From: Lysobacteraceae bacterium
Lineage (GTDB): Bacteria > Pseudomonadota > Gammaproteobacteria > Xanthomonadales > Xanthomonadaceae
Direction of reading: 5' to 3'
NCBI GenBank assembly: GCA_016789405.1
Contig: JAEUPQ010000026.1
Span: forward strand, 434,001 to 498,000
DNA length: 64,000 nucleotides
The position numbers were made by a program, and so were the translations under genes. The notes under the pieces are model-generated. The model was given only the letters and a program-made list of their open reading frames with translations. It made no database searches and was not told the origin of the DNA. Positions within the stretch are counted from its first letter, which is position 1, and every line of letters starts with the position of its first letter. Below, piece after piece: positions 36,732 to 44,787 of this stretch.

Positions 36732-37253
36732 TCAGGGCCGGGATTCGCCCGATTCCTCCAGCACGCGCCATGTGCCGTCCGTGTCCGGACCCACCAGCAG
36801 GCTGTGCGGCGCCGAGTAGTCCTTCATCACCGAATAGCGTGTCGCGCGGATGCGCACGTTGTCGCCCTCGATGGTGTAACGCACCTCGCTGTAGCGGCTC
36901 AGGTCGTTTCGTTCCCTGGCCACCGGCATCACGCTGCGCAGCAGGGATTTGTAGCTCGGCGCGGGCATCGCCATCTCGCGCGAGGTGCCGTCGGGGAACA
37001 CGCGCCGGTTGGTGACCTTCGCGGTATCGGCGTACAGGTCGGCCAGCGCGGGATCGAAGGTTTCGCCCAATCGCACGAATTCCTCGAACAAGGCGAGTGC
37101 CTTCGCCTCCTGCGGTGACTCAGGGGCCTTCGCCGAGCGCGCGTTCGCGGGCCTGGCGGCATGGACGGACGGGCACGCGAAAGCGGCGATGCACAATGCC
37201 GCGACCAGGGGCGTGAGCAGTGCGTTGACGAGTGACAGGTTCGAGGTTCGCAT
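36732..37253 (-). CDS. Secreted protein, NTF2-like fold suspected
   Basis: The product is 173 residues from ATG 37253. Residues 1-32 are a signal peptide (LLTPLVAALCIAAFACPSVHA). The mature part starts with 'SPQEAKALALFEEFVRLGETFDPALADLYADTAKV', a helix-helix-strand start typical of NTF2/SnoaL-like domains, and ends with paired strands ('VRYTIEGDNVRIRATRYSV', 'DGTWRVLEESGE'). The fold guess rests on this pattern alone; there is no catalytic motif. It has the same strand as the peptidase-like gene upstream (82 bases), possibly one transcript. Confidence 0.65.
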   Translation of the reverse strand: MRTSNLSLVNALLTPLVAALCIAAFACPSVHAARPANARSAKAPESPQEAKALALFEEFVRLGETFDPALADLYADTAKVTNRRVFPDGTSREMAMPAPSYKSLLRSVMPVARERNDLSRYSEVRYTIEGDNVRIRATRYSVMKDYSAPHSLLVGPDTDGTWRVLEESGESRP

Positions 37254-37335
37254 CGTGATGCCGCTTTCCGTGCTGGGGAAAGCCGGATTGTGTCGACCGA
37301 TGGGCCGTCAAGGAAGTGCGCGCGCCACCGCCAGC

Positions 37336-38286
37336 TCAATTCCGTGATGCGGATTCCGCCATGCGGTCCTGCAGGTGTCGATACCAGTCTCGCTCGATGC
37401 GGTCGGCCGGGCCGATCAGGCGTTCGAAGTTCTCCAGCGTGCCGCCTTCCGCGATCAGCCGGCGGTACGCATCCGCATGACGTCCGCCGTCGTGGTGGAA
37501 CAGGAAGTGGGTCAGGCTCCAGTACTGCACGTAGTAGCGGTTGACGTTCGCATGGATGCTCGGTGCATCGCGTCCGGTGATCAGCGCGCGAATCGGGATC
37601 CAGCGGCCGGCGGCGATGTCGGCATCGAGGTCGCCGGTCAGGCCGATGCCGTCCAGCCACCAGATCGGGTAGGCCTCCGGATCGATCGCACCGGGCAGCA
37701 ATCGGCCTTTTTCGATCCGGCTGGCGCCGAAGTAGGTGCCCAGGCCTTCCTCGATCCACTTCGTCTTCGGGAAGCGCGCCACTTCGTTGTTCAACTGGTG
37801 CGTGGCTTCGTGCAGCATCCAGTGATAAGGATTCGCGCCATCGCTGGCGTAATACGCATACGACACCGGCGCGAGGTAGTAGGCCTCCGCCCACGGGCTG
37901 CTGCGGTTGTTCGCGCGGAACTGGCCCTTGTGGGCGTACAGGGTGAGGCGAAGCTTCGGCGTACCCGCGGCACGCGCTGCGACGTCGGGAAACCAGGCGA
38001 AGTACGCGGCATGCAGCGCTTCCACGGCATCGCCGACGCGCTGCGTCTGCTCGTCGTCGGCCGTCGTGGTGATCGTGTAATGCGCGGTGTCGACGCTGCG
38101 CGCGCCCGGCAACGGCGACGGATGCGATGGTGCCCGCGCGGCGCGGCGTGCGGCAGGCTTCGCTGCCTGCGCTGTCCGAGCGTCGCGGTATTCGTTCATG
38201 CGCCAGGCAATGTAGCCGCCGATGCCGAGCAGCAGCAGCGCGGTAAGCAGCCAGGGAAGCAGACGTTCGAGCGTGTCGCGCGTCAT
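37336..38286 (-). CDS. Membrane-anchored HExxH peptidase-like protein (gluzincin/DUF1570-like)
   Basis: I chose ATG 38286 because GGAG sits 6 nt upstream; the frame extends to 38481. The product has 316 residues: a membrane anchor (about 6-26, LLPWLLTALLLLGIGGYIAW), a short linker, then a soluble domain with 'HYTITTTADDEQTQRVGDAVEALHAAYF' style start. The zinc motif 'MLHEATHQLNNEVAR' (HEATH) is followed by 'KWIEEGLGTYFGASRIEKG', where 'EEGLGTYF' supplies the third ligand Glu expected for gluzincins. This order fits the DUF1570/peptidase MA-like group of envelope proteins. Substrate unknown. It lies between the SIMPL gene (22 bases upstream) and the secreted protein. Confidence 0.75.
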   Translation of the reverse strand: MTRDTLERLLPWLLTALLLLGIGGYIAWRMNEYRDARTAQAAKPAARRAARAPSHPSPLPGARSVDTAHYTITTTADDEQTQRVGDAVEALHAAYFAWFPDVAARAAGTPKLRLTLYAHKGQFRANNRSSPWAEAYYLAPVSYAYYASDGANPYHWMLHEATHQLNNEVARFPKTKWIEEGLGTYFGASRIEKGRLLPGAIDPEAYPIWWLDGIGLTGDLDADIAAGRWIPIRALITGRDAPSIHANVNRYYVQYWSLTHFLFHHDGGRHADAYRRLIAEGGTLENFERLIGPADRIERDWYRHLQDRMAESASRN

Positions 38287-38308
38287 GTCGATGCGATCTC
38301 CGCCGGAA

Positions 38309-39031
38309 TCAGCGCAATTCGAAGACCACCGTCGCCGATGCCTCGATGCCGATTTGTCCGGTTGAAGACTGGCTTGAGACCGATGCCGTGCTGTTGGCAC
38401 GGGTGCTGCTGTTGAATGCACTGAAAATCCCGGCTTCGCTGTCTTCGCGAATCTCCACGGCAGGGCCGATCTGCTGTCCAAGTGCGGCGGCCATGGCCTC
38501 CGCCTTCTCGCGGGCGGCCTTCATCGCCATCGTCCTCGCCGCATCCCGGTGTTCGCGGTGCCTGGACGTCTCGAAGTCGACATGCGTCACTTCGCTGACG
38601 CCGGTCTTGAGCAATTGCAGATAGAAGGCGTCGAACTTGTCGAGTTCGGACAGTCGCAGCGTCAGTCGCTTCGAGATCAGATAACCCCGGATCGGGTTGG
38701 CATGACGCAGATCGTCGTTCCACTCGTCTCGTCTGGTCGTCTCGCGCAATGTCTCCATCGTCATCCTCTGGGTGCGCACGTCACGCGGTGCGATCGAGAA
38801 TTCGCGGGTGAGCGCGATGATCTTGGCGACGCTTTCGTCGTTCCGACGTCGAGCGGTTTCGAGGTCGCGGTCGAAATTCTCCACCGAGACGGTCATGACC
38901 ACCTGATCCGGCTCGACGCTGATTTCAGCTTTGCCGCTCACGGTGATCGTGTTCGGACGATGCGCGGGCTCGGCCGCCGATGCGGTGTTGCAAGCCAGAA
39001 TCATGGACAGCAGCAGGGCAACCGATCGCAT
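38309..39031 (-). CDS. SIMPL-domain (DUF541) periplasmic protein
   Basis: The product has 240 residues from ATG 39031 with a signal peptide (VALLLSMILACNTASAAEP). The mature domain 'TITVSGKAEISVEPDQVVMTVSVE' and 'YLISKRLTLRLSELDKFDAFYLQLL' (in part), 'ARTMAMKAAREKAEAMAAALG' and the closing 'ASATVVFEL' are the hallmarks of SIMPL/DUF541 proteins such as YggE and BP26, which form ring oligomers in the periplasm and have been linked to oxidative-stress tolerance. It has the usual family length. A Ser/Thr-rich segment near residues 205-225 is non-conserved. The gene starts 31 bases after the LuxR regulator stop. Confidence 0.88.
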   Translation of the reverse strand: MRSVALLLSMILACNTASAAEPAHRPNTITVSGKAEISVEPDQVVMTVSVENFDRDLETARRRNDESVAKIIALTREFSIAPRDVRTQRMTMETLRETTRRDEWNDDLRHANPIRGYLISKRLTLRLSELDKFDAFYLQLLKTGVSEVTHVDFETSRHREHRDAARTMAMKAAREKAEAMAAALGQQIGPAVEIREDSEAGIFSAFNSSTRANSTASVSSQSSTGQIGIEASATVVFELR

Positions 39032-39062
39032 TCGACTCTCCTCTGGGGTGGCGTCGTGAAGT

Positions 39063-39749
39063 TCAATGTTCTCGTGGCGTTTCGTCCGCGACCACCTGCC
39101 GCGCCGGGTCGCTGATTTCGAGGCCGCGCAGGATCACGCTGGCCTGGGTGCGGTTGCGCGCGCCGAGTTTTTCGAAGATCGCGCTGAGATGCGCCTTGAC
39201 CGTGCGCTCCTGCACGTCGAGGCGGTCGGCGATCTGCTTGTTGAGCAGGCCTTCGGCGACCAGCGCCAGCACGCGGAACTGCTGCGGCGTGAGGCTCGCG
39301 AGGCGCGCGGCGAGTTCCGCATCGTCCGGCGTCGAGCGCGCGCGCGCGACGGCGGGGCGAAGCGCGGGCGGCAGCCACTCCTCGCAGGCCAGGACCGTGC
39401 GGATGGCATCGCGCAGTTCGTCCAGTCCGGCGCTCTTCGGGATGTAGCCTGCTGCGCCATGGTCCAGTGCGCGGCGGATGATCTGCGGATCCTCGTTGGC
39501 CGACACCAGCGCCACCGCCACCGCCGGGTACTGCGCACGGATCGCGGCCAGCCCGGCCAGCCCGTGGTTGCCGGGCATGTGCAGGTCGAGCAGCACGAGG
39601 TCGACATCGGGTCGTGTGTCCAGGATCGACAGCACTTCGTCGAGCGAGGCCGCTTCGCAGGTCTGCACGTCGTCGGCGGCCTCGACTGCCGCGCCGCGCA
39701 GTGCGGCCCGGAACAGCGGATGGTCGTCGGCGATCAGCAGCAGGGGCAT
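39063..39749 (-). CDS. LuxR/NarL-family response regulator
   Basis: The product has 228 residues from ATG 39749. The receiver domain shows 'LLIADDHPLFRAALRGA', the phospho-acceptor Asp in 'LVLLDLHMPGNHGLAGL' and Lys in 'GYIPKSAG'. The C-terminal LuxR helix-turn-helix is 'LTPQQFRVLALVAEGLLNKQIAD' and 'ERTVKAHLSAIFEKLGARNRTQA' (in part). NarL-type regulators of this kind pair with NahK/ErcS'-class hybrid kinases, one of which lies at 32776. It is divergent from the 3-hydroxybutyrate oligomer hydrolase gene with a 121-base gap, so it may control that gene or the PHA genes nearby; that is inference from position. Confidence 0.88.
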   Translation of the reverse strand: MPLLLIADDHPLFRAALRGAAVEAADDVQTCEAASLDEVLSILDTRPDVDLVLLDLHMPGNHGLAGLAAIRAQYPAVAVALVSANEDPQIIRRALDHGAAGYIPKSAGLDELRDAIRTVLACEEWLPPALRPAVARARSTPDDAELAARLASLTPQQFRVLALVAEGLLNKQIADRLDVQERTVKAHLSAIFEKLGARNRTQASVILRGLEISDPARQVVADETPREH

Positions 39750-39870
39750 CGTCAGGCAGGCTCCGTGGGGGTGGTCGCAAGCCTATCAGGGCCGGATGGG
39801 GCGATGGCGGCGAGGTTCTGGTACCAAAGTACGATGCCGCGGATGCGCAGCGCTGGTACGTTCACAGGTC

Positions 39871-41760
39871 ATGATGCCCATCGTCCTTTCCACCGTCCGC
39901 CCGATCGTCGCCCTCGCGCTTGCGCTGGGCCTCGCCGCCTGCGCATCCGCGCCTCGCTCCACGCCTTCGAAGTCCGCCACGCCCTCGATGACCGAACGCG
40001 ACGTTTCCGCCTTCCGCGCCCAGCGCACCACCACGCATCGCGACGGCGACGACCTGCTGAGCGCGGGCCTGGGCCTGGCGGGACTGCGCGCGATGGTGCC
40101 GCCGGCGTTCGCCGATGCCACCGCACCGACGCCCGTCGAACTGCGCCGACGCGCGATCTGGAGCAACTGGCGCGGCATCGCCGACCTCGCACCCGGTGGC
40201 GGGTTCGGCGACGTCTACGGCCGCGTGGACACGGTGCCGGGCCGCGAGTTTTCCGCGCTGGCCACGGTGCCCGGCGCCCGCCAGCCGCATCGTGTGCTGG
40301 TGCAGGTGCCGGACGGCTTCGATCGCAAGCGTCGCTGCGTGCTGGTCGCGCCATCGTCGGGCTCGCGCGGCGTGTACGGCGCGATCGCGGTTGCCGGCGC
40401 ATGGGGCCTTCCGAAGGGTTGCGCCGTGGCCTACACCGACAAGGGCACCGGCACCGATTACGTCGACCTCGATGCGCGCACGGGCATCCGGGCGGACGGC
40501 ACGCCTGCATCGTTCGGCACGGAAACGCTGGCCTTCGCGCCGGAGGCGTCCGACGGCGTCGGTGGCGTCGCATTCAAGCATGCGCACTCGCAGGACAACC
40601 CCGAAGCCGACTGGGGCCGACACGTGCGCCAGGCCGCCGAGTTCGCCCTGGTCGCGCTCGACGAAGCCTTCCCGGCCGAAGCGCCATTCACCTTCGCCAA
40701 CACGCGCGTCGTCGCGGTCGGCATCTCCAATGGCGGCGGTGCGGTGCTGCGCGCGGCGGAAATCGAAGGAGATTGGCTCGACGCGGTCGTCGCCGGCGAA
40801 CCCAGCGTGCTGGTCGATGGCGATGGTGCTGGCACCGGCAGCCGCGCACTCTACGACTACACGACAGAAGCCATGCTGCTGATGCCCTGCGCGCTGTTGG
40901 CGATGGATGACCTACCGCAGCCGCCGCTGCAGGCACAGGCGCGCGGGCAGTGGACCGAGCGCTGCCGTGCATTGCGCGAGGCCGGGCTGGTCGATGGCAC
41001 CGATGCCGATGCACAGGCTCGCGATGCGCTCGCGCGCATGCGCGCGAGCGGCTGGACGGAAGAGGCGTTGCGCGCGGGTGCGCTCAGCGTGGGCTTCGAT
41101 CTGTGGCGTGCGGTCGCAGTGACCTATGCCTCGGCTTACGGCCGGTTCGGCATCGGCGAGCATCCCTGCGGCCATGCGTGGTCCGCGCAGAATGCCGACG
41201 GCACGCGCCGGGCCGCGACGGCACAGGAACGCGCGGCTTGGTGGAGCGATGCCAGCGGCATCCCGCCGGGTGCGGGCGTGGGGATCGTCGACGACGGCAA
41301 CCTCGACGGCAGCGCACGCATCGATCCTTCGCTGTCGCGACTGCAGTGCCTGCGCGGTCTGTGGCGCGGCGCCTCCGTCGATGCCGAGCGCGTCCGCAAG
41401 GGTGTCGCCGAAACCCGCGCCGGCCTGCCGCGCAAGGGCCTGCCGGTGACCGTGATCCATGGCGCCGACGATGGCCTGATCCCGATGGCGTTCACCAGTG
41501 CGCCGTACGTCGCCAGGGCCCGTGCCGCCGGCCGCGACGTGCGCTTCTGGCAGGTGCGCCGCGCACAGCATTTCGACGCCTTCCTCGGCCTTCCGGATTA
41601 CGGCGCGCGTTATCTGCCGATGTTGCCCTACGTCTACCGGGCGCTGGACCGCACCCTCGATGCCCTGGAGCAGGGCAAGCCGATGCCTGGCGATGCGGTG
41701 ATCGACACCGTGCCACGCGCCGGCAAGCCACTGACGGTGGAGCATCTGGCCTTGCCCTGA
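39871..41760 (+). CDS. D-(-)-3-hydroxybutyrate oligomer hydrolase, lipoprotein
   Basis: This enzyme splits oligomers of 3-hydroxybutyrate, products of PHB breakdown, to monomers. From ATG 39871 (or 39874) the protein has 629 residues. The frame extends upstream, but that part lacks protein character. The N-terminus is a lipoprotein signal with lipobox LGLAAC. The alpha/beta hydrolase core has the nucleophile elbow 'VVAVGISNGGGAVLRAA' (GxSxG), 'KGLPVTVIHGADDGLIP' (acid) and 'RRAQHFDAFLGLPDYGARY' (His), all typical of the 3HB-oligomer hydrolase family. The phaE-phaC synthase genes are 3 kb downstream, which supports a role in the PHA cycle, although lipid anchoring implies extracytoplasmic oligomers. 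Confidence 0.88.
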   Translation: MMPIVLSTVRPIVALALALGLAACASAPRSTPSKSATPSMTERDVSAFRAQRTTTHRDGDDLLSAGLGLAGLRAMVPPAFADATAPTPVELRRRAIWSNWRGIADLAPGGGFGDVYGRVDTVPGREFSALATVPGARQPHRVLVQVPDGFDRKRRCVLVAPSSGSRGVYGAIAVAGAWGLPKGCAVAYTDKGTGTDYVDLDARTGIRADGTPASFGTETLAFAPEASDGVGGVAFKHAHSQDNPEADWGRHVRQAAEFALVALDEAFPAEAPFTFANTRVVAVGISNGGGAVLRAAEIEGDWLDAVVAGEPSVLVDGDGAGTGSRALYDYTTEAMLLMPCALLAMDDLPQPPLQAQARGQWTERCRALREAGLVDGTDADAQARDALARMRASGWTEEALRAGALSVGFDLWRAVAVTYASAYGRFGIGEHPCGHAWSAQNADGTRRAATAQERAAWWSDASGIPPGAGVGIVDDGNLDGSARIDPSLSRLQCLRGLWRGASVDAERVRKGVAETRAGLPRKGLPVTVIHGADDGLIPMAFTSAPYVARARAAGRDVRFWQVRRAQHFDAFLGLPDYGARYLPMLPYVYRALDRTLDALEQGKPMPGDAVIDTVPRAGKPLTVEHLALP

Positions 41761-41780
41761 TTGCTGGGTCACCATGGATG

Positions 41781-41800
41781 TGCCGGCGCCCCTGCCGGCA
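41781..41800 (+). terminator. Small hairpin after the oligomer hydrolase gene
   Basis: TGCCGGC (41781-41787) and GCCGGCA (41794-41800) pair around a 6-base loop, 21 bases after the hydrolase stop and before the chosen start of the next gene. No T-run follows. It may end the hydrolase transcript or hold back read-through into the next operon. Confidence 0.3.
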
Positions 41801-41815
41801 TGTCGACAGGATCCG

Positions 41816-42793
41816 ATGGCGCACGACCGGTTCACGCACCCGTTTCTGCGCCGCGACGCATGGGGCGCCATGCTCCTGGCCCTGGCGCTGGCTGGCTGCT
41901 CGCCTTCGACCGACGTCGGTGTCTCCTCAGGGCTGCCCGAGGGCCGAAGCGTTGCGCAGCTTGACGCACGGGGCGGTGCGCAGTCCGCGCCATCGGCCGA
42001 CATCGATCCGTTTCCAGGCCGTGACAGGGTGGCAGCGAACGAACTGTTCGCCGCACTGTCGCGCGAAGCGGAGCGACTCGCGGCATCGCAAGGCGTTCGT
42101 GACGAGTATCGGCGGCTCATGCAGGCGCACGACCTGGCCGAGGACGACGCGTTGTTCGCCGACTACCTGCGCATCCGCATCGCATTCGAGGCCACGCGCG
42201 CGGGCGGACTGTGGGGCCTGCGCTGGCGGGTGACGGACCAGCTGCCGCAATCGGACCAGATCTGGTCGCAGTGGGATGCGTTCGAGGCGCCCGCGAGCGC
42301 CGACATGCCGCCCACCACCGCGATAGCCGAGTGCGACGAGTTGTCGGCCCTGTTCGCGGTCGTTGCGCGCGGCATGGGGCTCTCGCCGCGTTCGAGCGTC
42401 GGCCTGTTCTGGCCCACCGGCAACCACGCCGTCGCGGTCTGGACGATCGTGCCTTCGCGTGTGCGCTCACGCGTGCCCGCCAACGCGCCGGGACGGTCCG
42501 GCAACGCACGGGCCGAAGTGCGGATCGTGGTGCCGACGTCCCAGGTGTTCCTCGACGGCGCACAGAGCCTCGGCACGTCCGCCTTCGACCCGTGGACGCA
42601 GGCGAAAGTCTTTCCCTATGCGCGTCGCGACGTCGCCGACGACCGGCTTCTCCCGGCTTCGCTCGCGCGTTATTTCGTGCGCCAGGTCCGGCGCCACGCC
42701 GGCGACCCGCAGGGCCTGCTGCAGACGGCGCGCAACCGTCGCGAGTACGATCAGCGCGTGACGGCCCGGTACGCGGGCGAGGACCGCCGATGA
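41816..42793 (+). CDS. Lipoprotein with transglutaminase-like (Cys/His) core
   Basis: I chose ATG 41816 (AGGA 5 nt upstream), giving 325 residues; a frame from 41774 is possible. The N-terminus is a lipoprotein signal with lipobox LALAGC. Two-thirds along, 'TAIAECDELSALFAVVARGMGLSPRSSV' followed by 'TGNHAVAVWTI' matches the layout of transglutaminase-like cysteine peptidases: a Cys at the start of a helix, then a His on a following strand. The fold suggestion is by pattern only. The stop overlaps the pssA start by 4 bases, so the two are translationally coupled; whether this reflects a shared function in the envelope is unknown. Confidence 0.7.
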   Translation: MAHDRFTHPFLRRDAWGAMLLALALAGCSPSTDVGVSSGLPEGRSVAQLDARGGAQSAPSADIDPFPGRDRVAANELFAALSREAERLAASQGVRDEYRRLMQAHDLAEDDALFADYLRIRIAFEATRAGGLWGLRWRVTDQLPQSDQIWSQWDAFEAPASADMPPTTAIAECDELSALFAVVARGMGLSPRSSVGLFWPTGNHAVAVWTIVPSRVRSRVPANAPGRSGNARAEVRIVVPTSQVFLDGAQSLGTSAFDPWTQAKVFPYARRDVADDRLLPASLARYFVRQVRRHAGDPQGLLQTARNRREYDQRVTARYAGEDRR

Positions 42794-43407
42794 AACAACG
42801 CCACTTTTCGATGCTGCGCGATTTCCACCTGGCCGACTGGCTGACCCTGGCCAACGCCTTCTGCGGGGTCAGCGCGGTGTTCCTGTCGATGCTGTACGCG
42901 ACGTCGCAGGACGTGCGCCTGTTGCTGCTGGGCTGCGCACTGGTGCCGCTGGCCTTCGTTTTCGACGCGCTGGACGGTCGGGTCGCCCGCTGGCGACAGT
43001 CCTCGTCGACGCTGGGCCGCGAGCTGGATTCGCTCGCCGACGTGATTTCCTTCGGCGTGGCACCGGCCACGCTGGGCTTCGCCGCCGGTCTCCAGGGCGG
43101 CTGGGACTGGCTGGTCCTGGGTTACTTCGTCTGCTGCGGCGTCAGCCGCCTGGCACGCTTCAACGTCACCGCCGAACAGCTCTCGGGCGACGGCGACAAG
43201 GTCAAGCACTTCGAAGGCACGCCCATCCCGACCAGCCTTGCGCTGGTGGTGGTGCTGGTCATCGCGGCGGACGCCGGCCGGATCGGCGGCAACTTCTGGT
43301 TCGGCGCGACCAGGCTCGGCCCCTGGGTGCTGCATCCGATGGTGCTGATGTATGCCTTGTCAGGCTCGCTGATGATCAGCAAGACCCTGCGCATTCCCAA
43401 GTGGTGA
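42790..43407 (+). CDS. pssA: CDP-diacylglycerol--serine O-phosphatidyltransferase
   Basis: This membrane enzyme makes phosphatidylserine, the precursor of phosphatidylethanolamine, from CDP-diacylglycerol and serine. From ATG 42790, overlapping the upstream stop by 4 bases, the protein has 205 residues. The CDP-alcohol phosphotransferase signature DG(x)2AR(x)8G(x)3D(x)3D is present as 'FDALDGRVARW' then 'LGRELDSLADVISFG', with all four catalytic Asp. About six membrane helices follow from hydrophobic segments (LANAFCGVSAVFLSMLY; LLLLGCALVPLAFVFDAL; LVVVLVIAADAG; LMYALSGSLMISK). It is the short, integral-membrane type, common in this order, not the E. coli PssA type. Confidence 0.9.
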   Translation: MKQRHFSMLRDFHLADWLTLANAFCGVSAVFLSMLYATSQDVRLLLLGCALVPLAFVFDALDGRVARWRQSSSTLGRELDSLADVISFGVAPATLGFAAGLQGGWDWLVLGYFVCCGVSRLARFNVTAEQLSGDGDKVKHFEGTPIPTSLALVVVLVIAADAGRIGGNFWFGATRLGPWVLHPMVLMYALSGSLMISKTLRIPKW

Positions 43408-43492
43408 ATTGGCCCGAAAGAATTGGCCCGAATGAATTGGTCCGGATGAATCGGCTCCGATGAGCGGGTGCCGGTGACGGTGACGGTGACGG
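43406..43492 (+). repeat. Tandem 14-bp repeats and GGTGAC repeats after pssA
   Basis: Starting in the pssA stop codon, the unit GAATTGGCCCGAAA occurs four times head to tail (43406, 43420, 43434, 43448), decaying toward the 3' end. Three GGTGAC hexamers follow at 43473-43490. The region ends 20 bases before the candidate phaE promoter. No coding potential is visible. Confidence 0.75.
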
Positions 43493-43509
43493 AGTCGGTC
43501 ATGCGCGGT

Positions 43510-43518
43510 TGCTATCAT
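43510..43518 (+). promoter_or_regulatory. Candidate extended -10 promoter of phaEC
   Basis: TGC directly precedes TATCAT (43513-43518), an extended -10, 27 bases before the phaE start. No clear -35 is seen upstream in the repeat region. The TGCTA core is shared with the candidate promoters at 10802 and 47114. Confidence 0.45.
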
Positions 43519-43544
43519 GGCGGCTCCTGATCTGGAGCGATGCG

Positions 43545-44786
43545 ATGCGGACTGCAGGTGGTGCGGGTTTCGGGATGCCGGGCGACGCGGAAGCGATGGC
43601 CAGGCAATGGATGAACGCCTTCGGCGACGCCATGCGCGCGTTCGGTGGCCAACCGCAGGCGCCGCAGGATCCCTGGCAGGCCACCTTCGACACCTGGAGC
43701 CGTATGGCCGGTGTCGGTCGCCGTGACGAGGCCGCCGACATGGTCGAGCGGTTTTCCATGCAGGCCCGCCAGTGGCTGGGCATGATGCAGCAGGTCGCCG
43801 GCCAGTTCGCAGGTCGGGATGCATCGCCGACGGACATCGCCAGTGCCTGGAAGCAGGCCATGGGCGGGCAGGGGAGCAACCCGTTCGCCGCGTTGTTCGA
43901 GGGCATGGCCGGTCGCGGCCAGGCGGGCTTCGAGCAGTGGCATGCGCAGGCTGCGCCGATGATCAACGCGATGATGGGCAGCATGCTGATGGGCGGGCTG
44001 CGCCAGGAAGGCCTCGGCTTGCTGCGGTTGCCGGCCTTCGGCATGAACCGCGAACACCAGGAGCGCCTGCAGGCGCTCGCCGCAGCGCAGATCGAGCTGC
44101 AGGAACGCAACGATGCCTACAACCAGTTGATGCTCGGCATCGGCCAGGATGCCTTCGTGCGCTTCGAGCGCAAGCTTTCCGAGCGCAGCGAGCCCGGCCG
44201 CCAGCTGAAGTCGGCGCGCGCACTGTTCGATTTGTGGATCGACGCCGCCGAGGAAGCCTACGCCGAGGTCGCGCTGTCCCAGGAATTCCGCAAGCGCTAT
44301 GGCGAACTGGTGAACGCACAGATGAAGGTGCGCGCCGGCATCCAGCGCGAGGTCGAACTGTTCTGCGACCTGTTCGGCATGCCGGGCCGCACCGAGGTGG
44401 ATGCCGCGCACCGCCGCATCGCCGAACTGGAACGCCAGGTGCGTCGTCTGCGCAACGCAACGCCACAAGCGCAGCCGAAGCAGGGCCCCGCGAAGCCCGT
44501 CACCGCGCCGACTGCCGCGAAGGATGCCGCGAAGGCGTCCTCGCAGCTCGCGGACAAGCCAGTCGCCCCGAGCAAGGCCAAGCCTGCAGCCAGGGTCGTG
44601 GCGAAGGCGGCAAGCAAGACGTCGACGAGGGCCAAGGCCGCGAAGTCCGCGGTCAAGGCGAAGCCGCTGCGAGCCGCAGCCAAGCGCGCGCCGAAGCCGG
44701 CGATCGCTTCGATCGCGCTGCCCGAACCGCTGAAACCCATCGCCGCCGCCAAGTCGCCGTCCAAGACCACGAAGAGGGCCCGCTGA
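43545..44786 (+). CDS. phaE: Class III PHA synthase subunit PhaE with histone-like tail
   Basis: PhaE is the non-catalytic partner that activates PhaC in class III polyhydroxyalkanoate synthases. I chose ATG 43545 (GGAG 7 nt upstream), giving 413 residues. The family region includes 'AMARQWMNAFGDAMRAFGG', 'LGIGQDAFVRFERKLSERSE'-type helix, 'ALFDLWIDAAEEAYAEVALS', and 'YGELVNAQMKVRAGIQREVELF' (parts). From about residue 305 to the end is a 108-residue Lys/Ala/Pro/Ser tail with KPAA, AKAA and KAKP motifs, like histone H1 or the phasin PhaF C-terminus. Such a tail is not part of the classical PhaE. phaC starts 1 base after its stop. Confidence 0.9.
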   Translation: MRTAGGAGFGMPGDAEAMARQWMNAFGDAMRAFGGQPQAPQDPWQATFDTWSRMAGVGRRDEAADMVERFSMQARQWLGMMQQVAGQFAGRDASPTDIASAWKQAMGGQGSNPFAALFEGMAGRGQAGFEQWHAQAAPMINAMMGSMLMGGLRQEGLGLLRLPAFGMNREHQERLQALAAAQIELQERNDAYNQLMLGIGQDAFVRFERKLSERSEPGRQLKSARALFDLWIDAAEEAYAEVALSQEFRKRYGELVNAQMKVRAGIQREVELFCDLFGMPGRTEVDAAHRRIAELERQVRRLRNATPQAQPKQGPAKPVTAPTAAKDAAKASSQLADKPVAPSKAKPAARVVAKAASKTSTRAKAAKSAVKAKPLRAAAKRAPKPAIASIALPEPLKPIAAAKSPSKTTKRAR

Positions 44787-44787
44787 C

